Part shown: positions 1 to 8,697 of the stretch, one piece after another
How positions within the stretch are numbered: position 1 is the stretch's first letter
Layout: the number at the start of each line of letters is the position of its first letter
NCBI GenBank assembly: GCA_036939755.1
Contig: JALLAZ010000024.1
Coordinates: 1-30,551, forward strand
Reading direction: 5' to 3'
DNA length: 30,551 bases
Source of the DNA: Stephanodiscus triporus
Lineage: Eukaryota; Bacillariophyta; Thalassiosirophyceae; Thalassiosirales; Thalassiosiraceae
The notes under the pieces: generated by a model
Told to the model about the DNA's origin: nothing
Databases searched by the model: none
Seen by the model: the letters and a program-made list of their open reading frames with translations, nothing else
Translations under genes and position numbers: made by a program

Positions 1-509
1 ACGACAAGCGAACGAAGATTGCGCTCGCTCGGACGCGGCCTACCCACGACTCACTGATGCTGCAAAGCGATGCGACCCGACCCGGCTCGCGCAGGGCCAT
101 AGTCTGGGCGATCATGCCCCCCATGCTCACGCCGACCAAATTCGCCCTCTCAATCCTCAGGTGGTCGAGGAGCCCGAACGCGTCGGCGCACATGTCGCCC
201 AACGTGTAGGGAGACGAAACGCTGGGACAGAGACTACCGAGCATGGTCACCGCCAGGGCGCGCCGGATCAACGGGGGCGCGCCGGATCAACGGGGGCGCG
301 CCGTGTTGGTCGTGGTGTTTCGACAGTCCCACGTCGCGATTGTCGAATCGAACGACGAAGTAGCCCCGCTCGACGAGCATCGCGCAGAACTCCTCACGCC
401 ATGCCAGCAAGGAGGTGGCGAGGCCCATGATTAGAAGGACGCATGGATTCTGAGCGGATCCAAAGGTTTCATACTCGATGAAGTTTCCGGAGCTGAGGTC
501 GGCACGCAT
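1..509 (-). CDS. alpha/beta hydrolase (bacterial-type), partial, frame-disrupted
   Basis: 5' part of a single-domain alpha/beta-fold hydrolase (esterase or lipase-like; substrate unknown). From ATG at 509 the N-terminus reads NFIEYETFGSAQNPCVLLIMGL, with the oxyanion-hole segment LLIMGL, then VVRFDNRDVGLSKHHD, a signature of this family. The second frame, from about 256 to the left edge, carries SPYTLGDMCADAFGLLDHL and the nucleophile elbow GVSMGG (GxSxG), followed by MIAQTMALREPGRVASL. The two frames are separated by a 19-bp tandem duplication at 256-302. With a single copy of the unit the frames join as PPLIRRALAVTML. A good donor consensus (GTGAGT on the minus strand, first base at 54) lies just after SLCSI, so an intron may begin there. 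The remaining core, with the catalytic Asp and His, lies outside the window. Either a recent pseudogene or allele, or a sequence error. Confidence 0.75.
256..302. repeat. 19-bp tandem duplication inside the hydrolase gene
   Basis: Two full and one partial copies of a 19-bp unit (GGCGCGCCGGATCAACGGG). The GGCGCGCC core starts at 257, 276 and 295. Since 19 is not a multiple of 3, the second full copy shifts the hydrolase reading frame. All copies are identical, which points to a recent event or an assembly or sequencing artefact. Confidence 0.9.
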
Positions 510-927
510 GATGGTGGCTATTTTTTTATGTATTGTGCCACAGAGATCATCATCTCTAGACTCTGATCTGCCCTCCTCGGCTCCATCCCGCCAATAAGCA
601 TGGCCCTCCCTCCCCGCCTTGTCACCCGTCCCCGCCGTTGTCGATCGCCGGCGCCGTCAGCGACGCCCGCCACCGCCGAGACGCCGTCGACACGTGAACG
701 ATCGCCGCAGGGGCAGCCGACCGTGTAACTGTAAGCCAACGGGACATTTGACCGCCGTCTCTGCCGCGACCCTCCCGTCGACCGTTCCTATCTCCGCCGA
801 CCAAAAATTTCGGCAGCACCACAATTATTACTGAGCGATCAGCGTTATTGATGACGGTGTGTGATATGTCATCTCCATCCGACATCATCTACATCTTGGC
901 ACAGCGTTCGACTACCGCACATTACCG
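510..927. other. intergenic, divergent 5' regions
   Basis: This 418-bp gap lies between the divergent starts of the hydrolase (ATG at 509, minus) and the WD40-CobD gene (ATG at 928, plus). It is GC-rich around 600-730 and more mixed elsewhere. The open frames in it have no family resemblance or codon pattern I can defend. It presumably carries both promoters; no specific motif is recognised. Confidence 0.5.
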
Positions 928-3900
928 ATGACGACGAGGATAAGAACTATCAGGGATGCCGAGATCCCTCCTGATTCGCAACGCATCAACGTCCTCGAGC
1001 GGACCTGCCTCCACGGCGGTCCGGTGACGGTCGCGACGATTCGCTTCCCCCCTCCTCCCGATGACGTGGTCGGCGCGGCGGGAAGGACCGACGAGGGCCG
1101 CGCGTGCGACGAACGGCGGGACGATCGACGACGACTCGACGCGCGAGAAGAACGAGGGCGGAAGTACGGCCTGCTCAAATCGCGGGGACGGGTGGTGTTC
1201 GCGCGCGGACCTTGGATCGAGAGCCATCCTCTGTTCGGGGGGCACTCGAACCCCAACGACGGACCGGCGGTGGCCGAGGAGGAGAGTCGCGGTCAGGGAG
1301 GTGTTGCCGAAGGGTTTGAATTTCCCCCGAACGATGAGCGTCGTTACAAAATTCTGGCCTACGGCGGGACAAATGTCGTTGGTGGTAGCTGCAGCAGCAC
1401 GATCGAATGCGTCAACGGGATGATTTTTCCGTCATCCGCTCCTTCGCTGGCATATTTGAAGTCGTCGTCGTCGTCGTCATCATCATCATCTTCTTCTCCG
1501 GACGAGACGGAAGCGTTCGTCCCTACCGGCAGTGAGAGGAGCAGCACGTCGTTGTCGATTTCGATAGTGGCCTACGGCGGACGCAGGGTGAGCTTCTTAT
1601 CGGGCGGCGGTCTTTGGAATCGTCTCTCGAATGAAAACAATCGAAACTATGAAACGGCAACGCGAAAGTCGGACGAATTTCAATCCATATCGATTCAAAG
1701 AGTAACCAGCAATCGGAAGTTGGCGACGGACCCGTACCTCGAGGTGTCAGATTGGATCCATGACATTCGCATGCTTGACATGGATTATCATCGTTCGTCC
1801 GAGACTAAAAGCCAGGTAAAGGATGGTGTTAATCGCCAAAAGGCACAAATTATTCAACGCACGACGACGGCTTTTCTGATGGCCATGGCTATGGCCAATA
1901 ACAGTTGCGAAATTTGGGCCTTTCATTCAACTGTCAAAGAAGATGGGAGAAGCATGTCACTCTGTCCTGCACGGCTGCAATGTATCGCGTGTGATGTTAG
2001 GTGCATGACTTATTCACTAGCACTCTTTGGATGGAACTTCGACATAAAGTTGGAGGTCAATGAATGCGTCACAAATGATAGTGATCATTCCGGAAGCAAT
2101 AGTTCACTAGGCCTTCCCGCACTGATTGCTGCATCTGGCACAGTTTTTGGTGATATCGTTGTCTGGGGCGTTGTAGACGACCGAGGGAAATCGCAAATGT
2201 CATCCAATGAACATTTATCACTGATCGTTAAGAGGTGGCTTTCTGACACGATCACTGAGCGGAACGATGAAATACTACACGACAAGACAACAAGAATACG
2301 AGTCAGCCCTTTAATTCGCCTACAAGGCCACCTTGGGAGTGTCTACAAAGTCAAATTCAGTGAATGCGGGAGCTTTATTGCATCTACATCGGACGATAGA
2401 ACAGTTCGGTTGTGGAGACTGGCACCGATGAGTGATCAATCAACCAACACTTCTGTAAATGATGAAACTGATCAATGTGCTCGCCAAAAAAGTGCGACGG
2501 AAATTCTCGCATTAGATTCGTCACGCATGTTGTATACGCTGGCATGGACAGGTTGGGGTCACAGTGCGCGGGTGTGGGACGTATCCTTTGCTTCTCTTTG
2601 GTCCTATCACCGAACAGATACTCTACTTCCAATGCTTGTGTCCGCGGGCGAAGATGGCACAGCACGGGTTTGGAGCCCTCTGTCGTCGACAAAGGAAATT
2701 TCCCACCCACTCCGCGGACATCGTTGTGAATCGATATGGACGGTCGATGTTTGTGAAGGTATCGCCGTTACCGGGGGAAATGATGGTTGTGTGAAGCTAT
2801 TCGGGTTAGAGAGTCGCGTGAGATCAAAAGAAGAATCTGTGAGAACATGTTTTGTCCCGAAGGATCCTGTTCCAACTACACCGGTAATTACAAACATTGG
2901 TATACGCGACACAGATCCGAGGCCACTAGAAACAGATGAGTCAGACGATAGAGCTAACGCAAATGCGCGCAAAAAAAAGAAGAAAAAAGACAAGCAACAT
3001 GAAAATAGTCAGGTAATTTGTGGGATGGTATTCTACCGAAGTAGTGGCAGCGTGCAAAACGATCTTTTGGTCGCAACAAGGGCAGGCGGACTCTTCTCGC
3101 TTGACTTGGCGGGCAACGCCTGGAATGATCACAGTAGCTGGTCTGAACATGTTATGTCTTTATTTGTTGATGCAAGTTGGATCGATATTAATCCATCAAC
3201 CGGTAGTTGTGTTGGGGCGCATCCTAGTGGGAAATGTGCTGTCGTCGGTACGACTGAAGGCTGGCTTGTCATTTCATCCCTTTGCGAGTCCTCCTCTTTG
3301 GATGTTCAAAAAAGCCTCCAATCGAATCGCAACAGTACCAATGTTGCCTTTCGTGCACGATCCTACCGCCCAGTCCAATCCGTCACATTTATAGACAGCA
3401 GTAGCCTGCTAGTGTTCTATGCAAGGGGATTAATTATCTGGTTCAAGTTTGATCAATCACCTACACCACTGTATGTGATGAAACTGGAGACCATGGGCAT
3501 CCCACTTTCGTTTGCAAACAATAGCAATGAATTTTACATCGGCGATTCGCGGGGGAACATAGCATACTTTGCCTTGAATGAAACATGTCCAGAAATAGAC
3601 GACGATCCCCAAGCCGTTGATGTTTACGAGCGAAAACCAAACGTTCTGCTAACCAAAGTACACGGGAGAGAGCACGTCACTGGTATTGTTATTACATCAA
3701 CGGGATTCATTATATCAGTGGGAAATGATGGATGCATGCATAAATGTAAAAGAGATGCAAATGGTCAACTGCGGAAGCTAATAACCATCCCCGTTCCCAA
3801 TGTGACAGGGCTAAGGCATATTTGGACCGTGCCTGATCCAACCGGGGAACGGGTAATACTAGGCGGGTTCTATGGCAACGACTTTGTCATGCTGGACAGC

Positions 3901-6603
3901 ACTAATGGATACTATGAGTTGCTTCGTATAGCAACTGGTGGTAGACACAGGCGGCAAGATTTATCTTTTGACTGCAACAGCAACGCAGGAAGCCTTCAAT
4001 GTAAAAATATAGTCGGGATGGCTATTCTAACAGGTCAGAAAGATGGATTCAATTCAATTGATATTCACTGGTCACGATTGTTGCGCAATTCTTTGGCAAA
4101 CATGGACGTAAGCTGTCAAGCCAGAGAAATCATTTACAGCATTGGTCCGTCTATCCATGGAGAGACTATAAATGACGCATGCTGGGTCGAGGACGACTGC
4201 GGAAATATATACTTGCTTACAGGAAGCAATGACTGCACTGTGACTTTAAGTAAGCTCAAAGAAAATAAGCTTGATTCGACAATGGAACTACCACCTCATG
4301 AAAGTTGCGTACGAGGAGTATGCTCTAGCGGCCGACTATTGGTAACTTGCGGAGGCAAGCTGAGCATTGAATTCTACATACTTGGCAATTCCGCAACTAC
4401 TTCAATGAACGGTGGTGATCATTTGCTTTGCTTTGTTTCTTTATTGTGCTCTTATCGAACATTGGGCAAATCAACAATTGACCATAGAATGAATTCAGTA
4501 CGAGCCACTTCATTATTTCCGCCCGAGAAGCAATGCCACCTGGTACTCGCTGGAGATTCAGATGGCAATCTACATCTTTGTGTCATTTCAGAGCAAGCTG
4601 TTGCAAGAAGAACCATAATTGGTACTAAACTGCAAGGAAACGGACGACCTGTGCTCTGCCTTGCTCTGTTAAGATGCAACTACCACAAAATTCTCGCTTT
4701 TGTGGGCACAACGGGTGGTGAGATCTCTGTCTGGGAGCTACCTGGCATCATCTCGATCGACGGAGATGAATCGCACGAGCTTGATGGAATAATTCCAACC
4801 GCTCCTGTGTATTCATTTAAAGCACACCAAACAGGCGTCAATGACATGAGTGTAGTAGCAAATACAAACTCTGACAGATCCACAGATACAGTCACTGTGA
4901 TAATAGCCTCGGTTGGAGATGACCAAGCATTGTCGACATGCGTGCTTGAGTTCACTAGCACGGCACAACAACTCAATGCATCTGTCAATCTCACAGCAGA
5001 AATTTCGCTGATAACAAAATGTGCAAGTGCATCTGCATTGAAGGCAGTAAAAATCGTTTCAGATTCTGACTTCCACCGTATTTATACTACTCATTCAGCG
5101 GAAATCACGTTGTGGCACCTCTTCATCAATAAACATGAGCTGTCCGTCAAGTATATATTTTCATCTCCACTAGAAACAGAGGGAAGTTGTATCGATTGCA
5201 TTTGCCAAAAGAGGGCTGATGGGTCAGTTCATGATATCATAGCCGTTGGGGGTGAAGGTGTTGCAGTGCTTTCGCTTAATATCAATATTCTACACGCCGC
5301 ACGCAAACTATATGATGTACACTACAATTATGCCACCCACACCCTATGCCGATATATGCGTATCCTCATGGCTACAATTATAAAGGGTGCACGACCTTCC
5401 TACATTCCTCAACATCCAATGATGCCCGTTTCAGGACCACCATGGTCGGTAACACTACTTGGTCTATGCTTGGTATTTGCAATATACTTCTTGCTTCCTT
5501 GCAATGAATGGGGGAAATTACTTTTCGCGGCGGTGATATGGGATCGATATCTTGGCGAACCACCTTTATCCGTCCATCCCGTGTGTCTGGCAGGGTCGGC
5601 AATCGGACTTTGCTTGTCTGCTATTACTACTACTGCGTCTTATCCTCCTCGGGTATATACCAATCCTGTGCTTGGATTTGCATGTGGATTCGTCTTGCTC
5701 GTCGCCATGCTAGTGATCTTTCTGTATGGAGCTCGGATATATATCCAATTTGCCGATGCCATCGGTCGTATGGCACAGGAAGTCCATCATGCATCTGGTA
5801 TCGGTGGTGGTGACGTGTTCGATGTTGTATGCCACGCGACTACTACAGCAACTATAACTACGACTACTACACGCGAGAAATCAATGCTACTGCTCATGGT
5901 GAAACATGCATTGGAAATTACATCATGGATTCTCAAGCTCATACTCTTAAAATCTACGTTGTCTCTTCAATTACTGTGCAACGTAGCGCTACAAATGGCG
6001 CATTATCTCGAACGGAATCAAATTAATGAGGCACGAATACAATTGGCTTGGTTATGCAGTCGCGATGCATCCATGTTGGATTCTTCCGACCTTGCCGGGG
6101 CGACATTGGAAAGCCTATCGGAGAATTTATCCGATGGCTTCATCGCCCCACTCTTTTGGTATGTCCTCCTGGGTCATATGGGGGCTCTGGGATATCGTAT
6201 TATTAATACACTCGATTCAAGGATTGGGTATCGAGGAAAGTATGAGTGGTTTGGGAAGGCATCGGCAAGATTAGACGATTTGGTCAACTTCGTTCCAGCC
6301 CGATTAACGGCAGTATTGTTATCACTTGCTGCATTCCCACTGCGAGGATGGACTAGTTCGAGGCATGGACTTCAAACGGCATGGAGGGATGTAAGACAGT
6401 GTGAATCACCCAATGCGGGATGGCCCATGGCTTGCTTTGCAGGTGTGTTGGGTGTTCGGCTGCAAAAAGAAGGCGCGTATTGCTTAGGAGCTGACGGTAG
6501 AAATCCTGGACCAGTCGATATTAGAGTTGGGCATAGAGTTGCTCAGTTTGCTGGAGCGATAGCAGTCCTAATCGGTATTGCAATTTCTTCCATCGTTTAC
6601 TAA
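928..6603 (+). CDS. WDR6/Trm734-like WD40 protein fused in frame to CobD/CbiB
   Basis: 1891 residues with no stop. N-terminal ~1480 residues: a WD40 protein of the WDR6/Rtt10 (Trm734) type, which in yeast and animals partners the Trm7/FTSJ1 2'-O-methyltransferase on tRNA position 34. Diagnostic stretches are GHLGSVYKVKFSECGSFIAS with SDDRTVRLW (about 467-495), GHSARVWDVSF, SAGEDGTARVW, GHRCESIWTVDV and TGGNDGCVKLF (to about 622). A Ser run (178-191) and a Lys-rich KKKKKKDK segment (about 681) are low-complexity inserts. C-terminal ~360 residues: a CobD domain (see the domain entry). ATG at 928 is the first in-frame Met; the first 400 bp are very GC-rich and match the family poorly. Two adjacent genes remain possible: an internal ATG at 5419 follows TATAAAG (about 5382), but the WD40 part has no stop of its own before the CobD stop. 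Confidence 0.85.
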   Translation: MTTRIRTIRDAEIPPDSQRINVLERTCLHGGPVTVATIRFPPPPDDVVGAAGRTDEGRACDERRDDRRRLDAREERGRKYGLLKSRGRVVFARGPWIESHPLFGGHSNPNDGPAVAEEESRGQGGVAEGFEFPPNDERRYKILAYGGTNVVGGSCSSTIECVNGMIFPSSAPSLAYLKSSSSSSSSSSSSPDETEAFVPTGSERSSTSLSISIVAYGGRRVSFLSGGGLWNRLSNENNRNYETATRKSDEFQSISIQRVTSNRKLATDPYLEVSDWIHDIRMLDMDYHRSSETKSQVKDGVNRQKAQIIQRTTTAFLMAMAMANNSCEIWAFHSTVKEDGRSMSLCPARLQCIACDVRCMTYSLALFGWNFDIKLEVNECVTNDSDHSGSNSSLGLPALIAASGTVFGDIVVWGVVDDRGKSQMSSNEHLSLIVKRWLSDTITERNDEILHDKTTRIRVSPLIRLQGHLGSVYKVKFSECGSFIASTSDDRTVRLWRLAPMSDQSTNTSVNDETDQCARQKSATEILALDSSRMLYTLAWTGWGHSARVWDVSFASLWSYHRTDTLLPMLVSAGEDGTARVWSPLSSTKEISHPLRGHRCESIWTVDVCEGIAVTGGNDGCVKLFGLESRVRSKEESVRTCFVPKDPVPTTPVITNIGIRDTDPRPLETDESDDRANANARKKKKKKDKQHENSQVICGMVFYRSSGSVQNDLLVATRAGGLFSLDLAGNAWNDHSSWSEHVMSLFVDASWIDINPSTGSCVGAHPSGKCAVVGTTEGWLVISSLCESSSLDVQKSLQSNRNSTNVAFRARSYRPVQSVTFIDSSSLLVFYARGLIIWFKFDQSPTPLYVMKLETMGIPLSFANNSNEFYIGDSRGNIAYFALNETCPEIDDDPQAVDVYERKPNVLLTKVHGREHVTGIVITSTGFIISVGNDGCMHKCKRDANGQLRKLITIPVPNVTGLRHIWTVPDPTGERVILGGFYGNDFVMLDSTNGYYELLRIATGGRHRRQDLSFDCNSNAGSLQCKNIVGMAILTGQKDGFNSIDIHWSRLLRNSLANMDVSCQAREIIYSIGPSIHGETINDACWVEDDCGNIYLLTGSNDCTVTLSKLKENKLDSTMELPPHESCVRGVCSSGRLLVTCGGKLSIEFYILGNSATTSMNGGDHLLCFVSLLCSYRTLGKSTIDHRMNSVRATSLFPPEKQCHLVLAGDSDGNLHLCVISEQAVARRTIIGTKLQGNGRPVLCLALLRCNYHKILAFVGTTGGEISVWELPGIISIDGDESHELDGIIPTAPVYSFKAHQTGVNDMSVVANTNSDRSTDTVTVIIASVGDDQALSTCVLEFTSTAQQLNASVNLTAEISLITKCASASALKAVKIVSDSDFHRIYTTHSAEITLWHLFINKHELSVKYIFSSPLETEGSCIDCICQKRADGSVHDIIAVGGEGVAVLSLNINILHAARKLYDVHYNYATHTLCRYMRILMATIIKGARPSYIPQHPMMPVSGPPWSVTLLGLCLVFAIYFLLPCNEWGKLLFAAVIWDRYLGEPPLSVHPVCLAGSAIGLCLSAITTTASYPPRVYTNPVLGFACGFVLLVAMLVIFLYGARIYIQFADAIGRMAQEVHHASGIGGGDVFDVVCHATTTATITTTTTREKSMLLLMVKHALEITSWILKLILLKSTLSLQLLCNVALQMAHYLERNQINEARIQLAWLCSRDASMLDSSDLAGATLESLSENLSDGFIAPLFWYVLLGHMGALGYRIINTLDSRIGYRGKYEWFGKASARLDDLVNFVPARLTAVLLSLAAFPLRGWTSSRHGLQTAWRDVRQCESPNAGWPMACFAGVLGVRLQKEGAYCLGADGRNPGPVDIRVGHRVAQFAGAIAVLIGIAISSIVY
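5419..6603 (+). other. cobD: CobD/CbiB domain (adenosylcobinamide-phosphate synthase)
   Basis: C-terminal domain of the 928-6603 frame, or a separate gene starting at 5419. CobD/CbiB is a membrane enzyme that joins adenosylcobyric acid to aminopropanol (or its phosphate), yielding adenosylcobinamide (phosphate), late in cobalamin synthesis. Visible in order: a hydrophobic segment, WDRYLGEPPLSVHPV (about 1538), more hydrophobic segments, RIQLAWLCSRDAS (about 1711), LESLSENLSDGFIAPLFW (about 1732), INTLDSRIGYRGKYEWFG (about 1760), SARLDDLVNFVPARLTA, WRDVRQCESPNAGWP (about 1827), a YCLGADGRNPG stretch and a final hydrophobic segment. These cover the length of the bacterial family (about 320 residues) with the conserved acidic and Arg residues in place. 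One insertion, a Thr-rich run near 1640, sits in a loop. No other cobalamin gene is in the window. Confidence 0.9.
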
Positions 6604-6753
6604 ACATTGAGACTAGAATTCAATCGTTATATTCGTTCAGCCGGCTAAGATGGTACTGCTGTAATCCTAAGAGGAATTTTATCACACGACCGGTACCCAC
6701 CTGAACAACTATTGATCTCAACTCTCCTCAGTTATTACTGTGCCAGCACACTC
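6604..6753. other. short convergent intergenic spacer
   Basis: 150 bp between the stop of the WD40-CobD gene and the convergent ABC transporter remnant. It is AT-rich, as expected for two 3' ends; no feature is recognised. Confidence 0.4.
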
Positions 6754-7560
6754 TCAATTTTCTTCTTCCCATGCGTCAACGAGAGATTTGAAGATTCCAT
6801 CCCCTTTCGATAGCAACATTGACGGTTTGTCGAATTCCGCCGCCAGTCCATCATCCATGACGAGAACATAATCACTTTCCATGATGGTGTTCAACCTATG
6901 TGCGACGCTGATGCAGGTTGCTTCACTCAATTCTGACCAGAACACCCGCTGGATCCGTGCATCTGTGTCGGCATCGACCGAAGCAGTTGCATCATCCATT
7001 ATTATGATTCTAGCGCCAGTGAGCATAGCACGTGCTATGACCAGGAGCTGTCTTTGGCCCACTGTAAAATTATTTCCCGATAATGCAACTTCATCGGATA
7101 GGGACTTAATGGGTTGAGTGCGTCCACTAGTCCATTTCTCGTTCCCGAGCGATAAAAGGCCGAGCTTCAATGATATCATTTCAATTGGAGTGAAACGGCC
7201 AACATGTGTCAACACCTTAAATAGTCTACTATCGTCATAATCACCTGTGAAAGTCGGGTTCGTATTTTGTGAGAATGCATTTTCTTTGACGGGGAGCAAG
7301 AGTGCACAATGCTGATCAAATTTACCAAAGGGATAGAGTTTTGAATGAATGGCCCAGAAAATAGAACTGGATCCGGCGGAATAACAGCGATGACGGATCT
7401 AAATATCACATGGGTCGTTAGCAGATCGTTGTCATATAGTATTTGATAGTGAAGTAGGGATGGGGCTTACCGCAACTTCTTGAGGCCCAACTCCTTTATA
7501 TCAATGCCATCAATTTTGATTGACCCTGAATTCAACTCGACTATCCTGAGGGATAAGATG
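6754..7560 (-). pseudogene. ABCC (MRP)-type ABC transporter, C-terminal NBD2 remnant
   Basis: Last nucleotide-binding domain of an ABCC-family exporter, truncated. Minus strand in order: RIVELNSGSIKIDGIDIKEL, an intron at 7470-7399 (gtaagc...ttag), SVIAVIPPDPVLFSG, then a one-base frame break at about 7340 before LYPFGKFD, then LSGNNFTVGQRQLLVIARAM (ABC signature), IIIMDDATASVDADTDARIQ (Walker B and D-loop), SVAHRLNTIMESDYVLVMDDG (H-loop His) and the family-typical end LVDAWEEEN. Oddities: Walker A is missing, because the sequence where its exon should be is Sir2-like on the other strand; the Q-loop reads IPPDPVLF where Gln is usual; the catalytic Glu is Asp (DDAT). A good acceptor tract (ttatccctcag at about 7549-7559) still precedes RIVEL. 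Probably a dead 3' fragment left by a rearrangement. Confidence 0.8.
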
Positions 7561-7590
7561 AAATGTAACAAATCAATGAGATTGTTGAGC

Positions 7591-8512
7591 ATGAATGGAT
7601 CCATGAGTCTATTGATCACGGTGGGAGCCGGTTTCAGTGCAGATTCAGGCTTACAGACGTATGAGTGTGCACCTGCTGAATACAGTGCAATGTGCAATCC
7701 GTCAAAACTGTTGGAATGTCCAAACGATTTCCAACGGTACTGGGTAAGGTTCACTGGGGCATACTTGGAGGCGGACCCGCATATCGATTATGAGTTGCTT
7801 GATCAGTGGTGCCGTGGTGGACGACTGCCACATTTGAACAGATCATATAGCGACGTTGATGGCTTGTCAGCGCCGTGGTGGGTGTACACGTCAAATGTGG
7901 ATGGCCACTTTTGTCGGTTCCAAAGTTTTGCCAAATTATTATGTGAAATTCACGGATCAGCACTTTTGCTCAGTGTGCGTGCGGCATTGGATATGCCAAC
8001 AGAGAACCAAGACTTGGACAGAAGTGGCATCGGTGGAATCAAAAGATCCTGTGCACGGACTCCTGCAAGCAAACGATTGTGGAGACGAGTCAGAATCTAC
8101 TCCGAAGCAAAACGAATTCCGAGGAAATCTTTCTGTGCTGTCATTGTCAGTGCCCTAGAGACCAAATGTTCTCATGTTCCACGACAACGATGAAAATGTG
8201 CTTAATACCATCAATGTCCAAAGGGAGAGATACCAGACATGGGAAAGTCTTGTAGAAGAAATCGTTGCTGTGAATTGACAGAAATTAGTGATATTAGAAA
8301 TTGATTGTGGTATTAATGTCCCAGCTGTGAGAGAAGAGTCAGTTGAGGCTCTTGTAGATTGTTCAAAGAAAGTAAAGGCAAAAGAACATAACAATGATGG
8401 ATCGCTGTGCTTGATTAGAATTAATCCAAAAGATGCAGAGATTGATATTGATGACAATTCATTGAATCGATTTCAATCACATCCCCAGCCGCAGTCGCTC
8501 TTCAAGAAATAG
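7591..8512 (+). pseudogene. Sir2-family NAD-dependent deacetylase, degraded
   Basis: Sirtuin-like sequence spread over several frames. Frame 1 (7591 to about 7965): LLITVGAGFSADSGLQTYE (NAD-binding GAGxSxxSGLxxY), FQRYWVRFTGAYLEADPHI, YTSNVDGHF (TSNVDxHF) and EIHGS. Frame 2: HFCSVCVRHW, probably the first zinc CxxC. Frame 3: CCHCQCP, the second Cys pair at about 8140. Another shift then gives RPNVLMFHDNDENVLNTIN, an in-frame TGA at 8276-8278, and continued homology LVILEIDCGINVPAVREES and SLCLIRINPKDAEI to a TAG at 8510. That makes at least three frame changes plus a stop, more than introns would explain, because no GT-AG pairs fit the breaks. The family resembles bacterial-type sirtuins found in algae. 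Its start abuts the truncated end of the opposed ABC remnant. Confidence 0.8.
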
Positions 8513-8697
8513 ATTCCTGGATCAAAGTAATTGCTAGATGCTATACATAGAATGATGCGTACCCATTAATTAGTTATCACATTCAGCTTTCAGCTTTCAA
8601 GTCATTCTCTCTCAGCCTGAGCCAAGCTTTTGTAATAACAACCTTAGACTGACGGTGCATAATTGCTCTCTCTAGAGAATGTGTTCTAGCAAACACA

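Noticed and set aside
1456..1500. Ser-coding TCG/TCA repeat as a mobile or regulatory repeat
   Set aside because: Ordinary trinucleotide microsatellite in a coding low-complexity region; similar ones occur at about 25336 and 25661.
7480..8193. A 237-codon plus-strand frame as an intact Sir2 gene
   Set aside because: Homology leaves this frame after EIHGS, its first part is antisense to the ABC remnant, and the rest of Sir2 lies in other frames.
8276..8278. In-frame TGA in the Sir2 homolog as selenocysteine or read-through
   Set aside because: The same locus has at least three frame changes, so a nonsense mutation in a pseudogene is simpler. No Cys is expected at that position.
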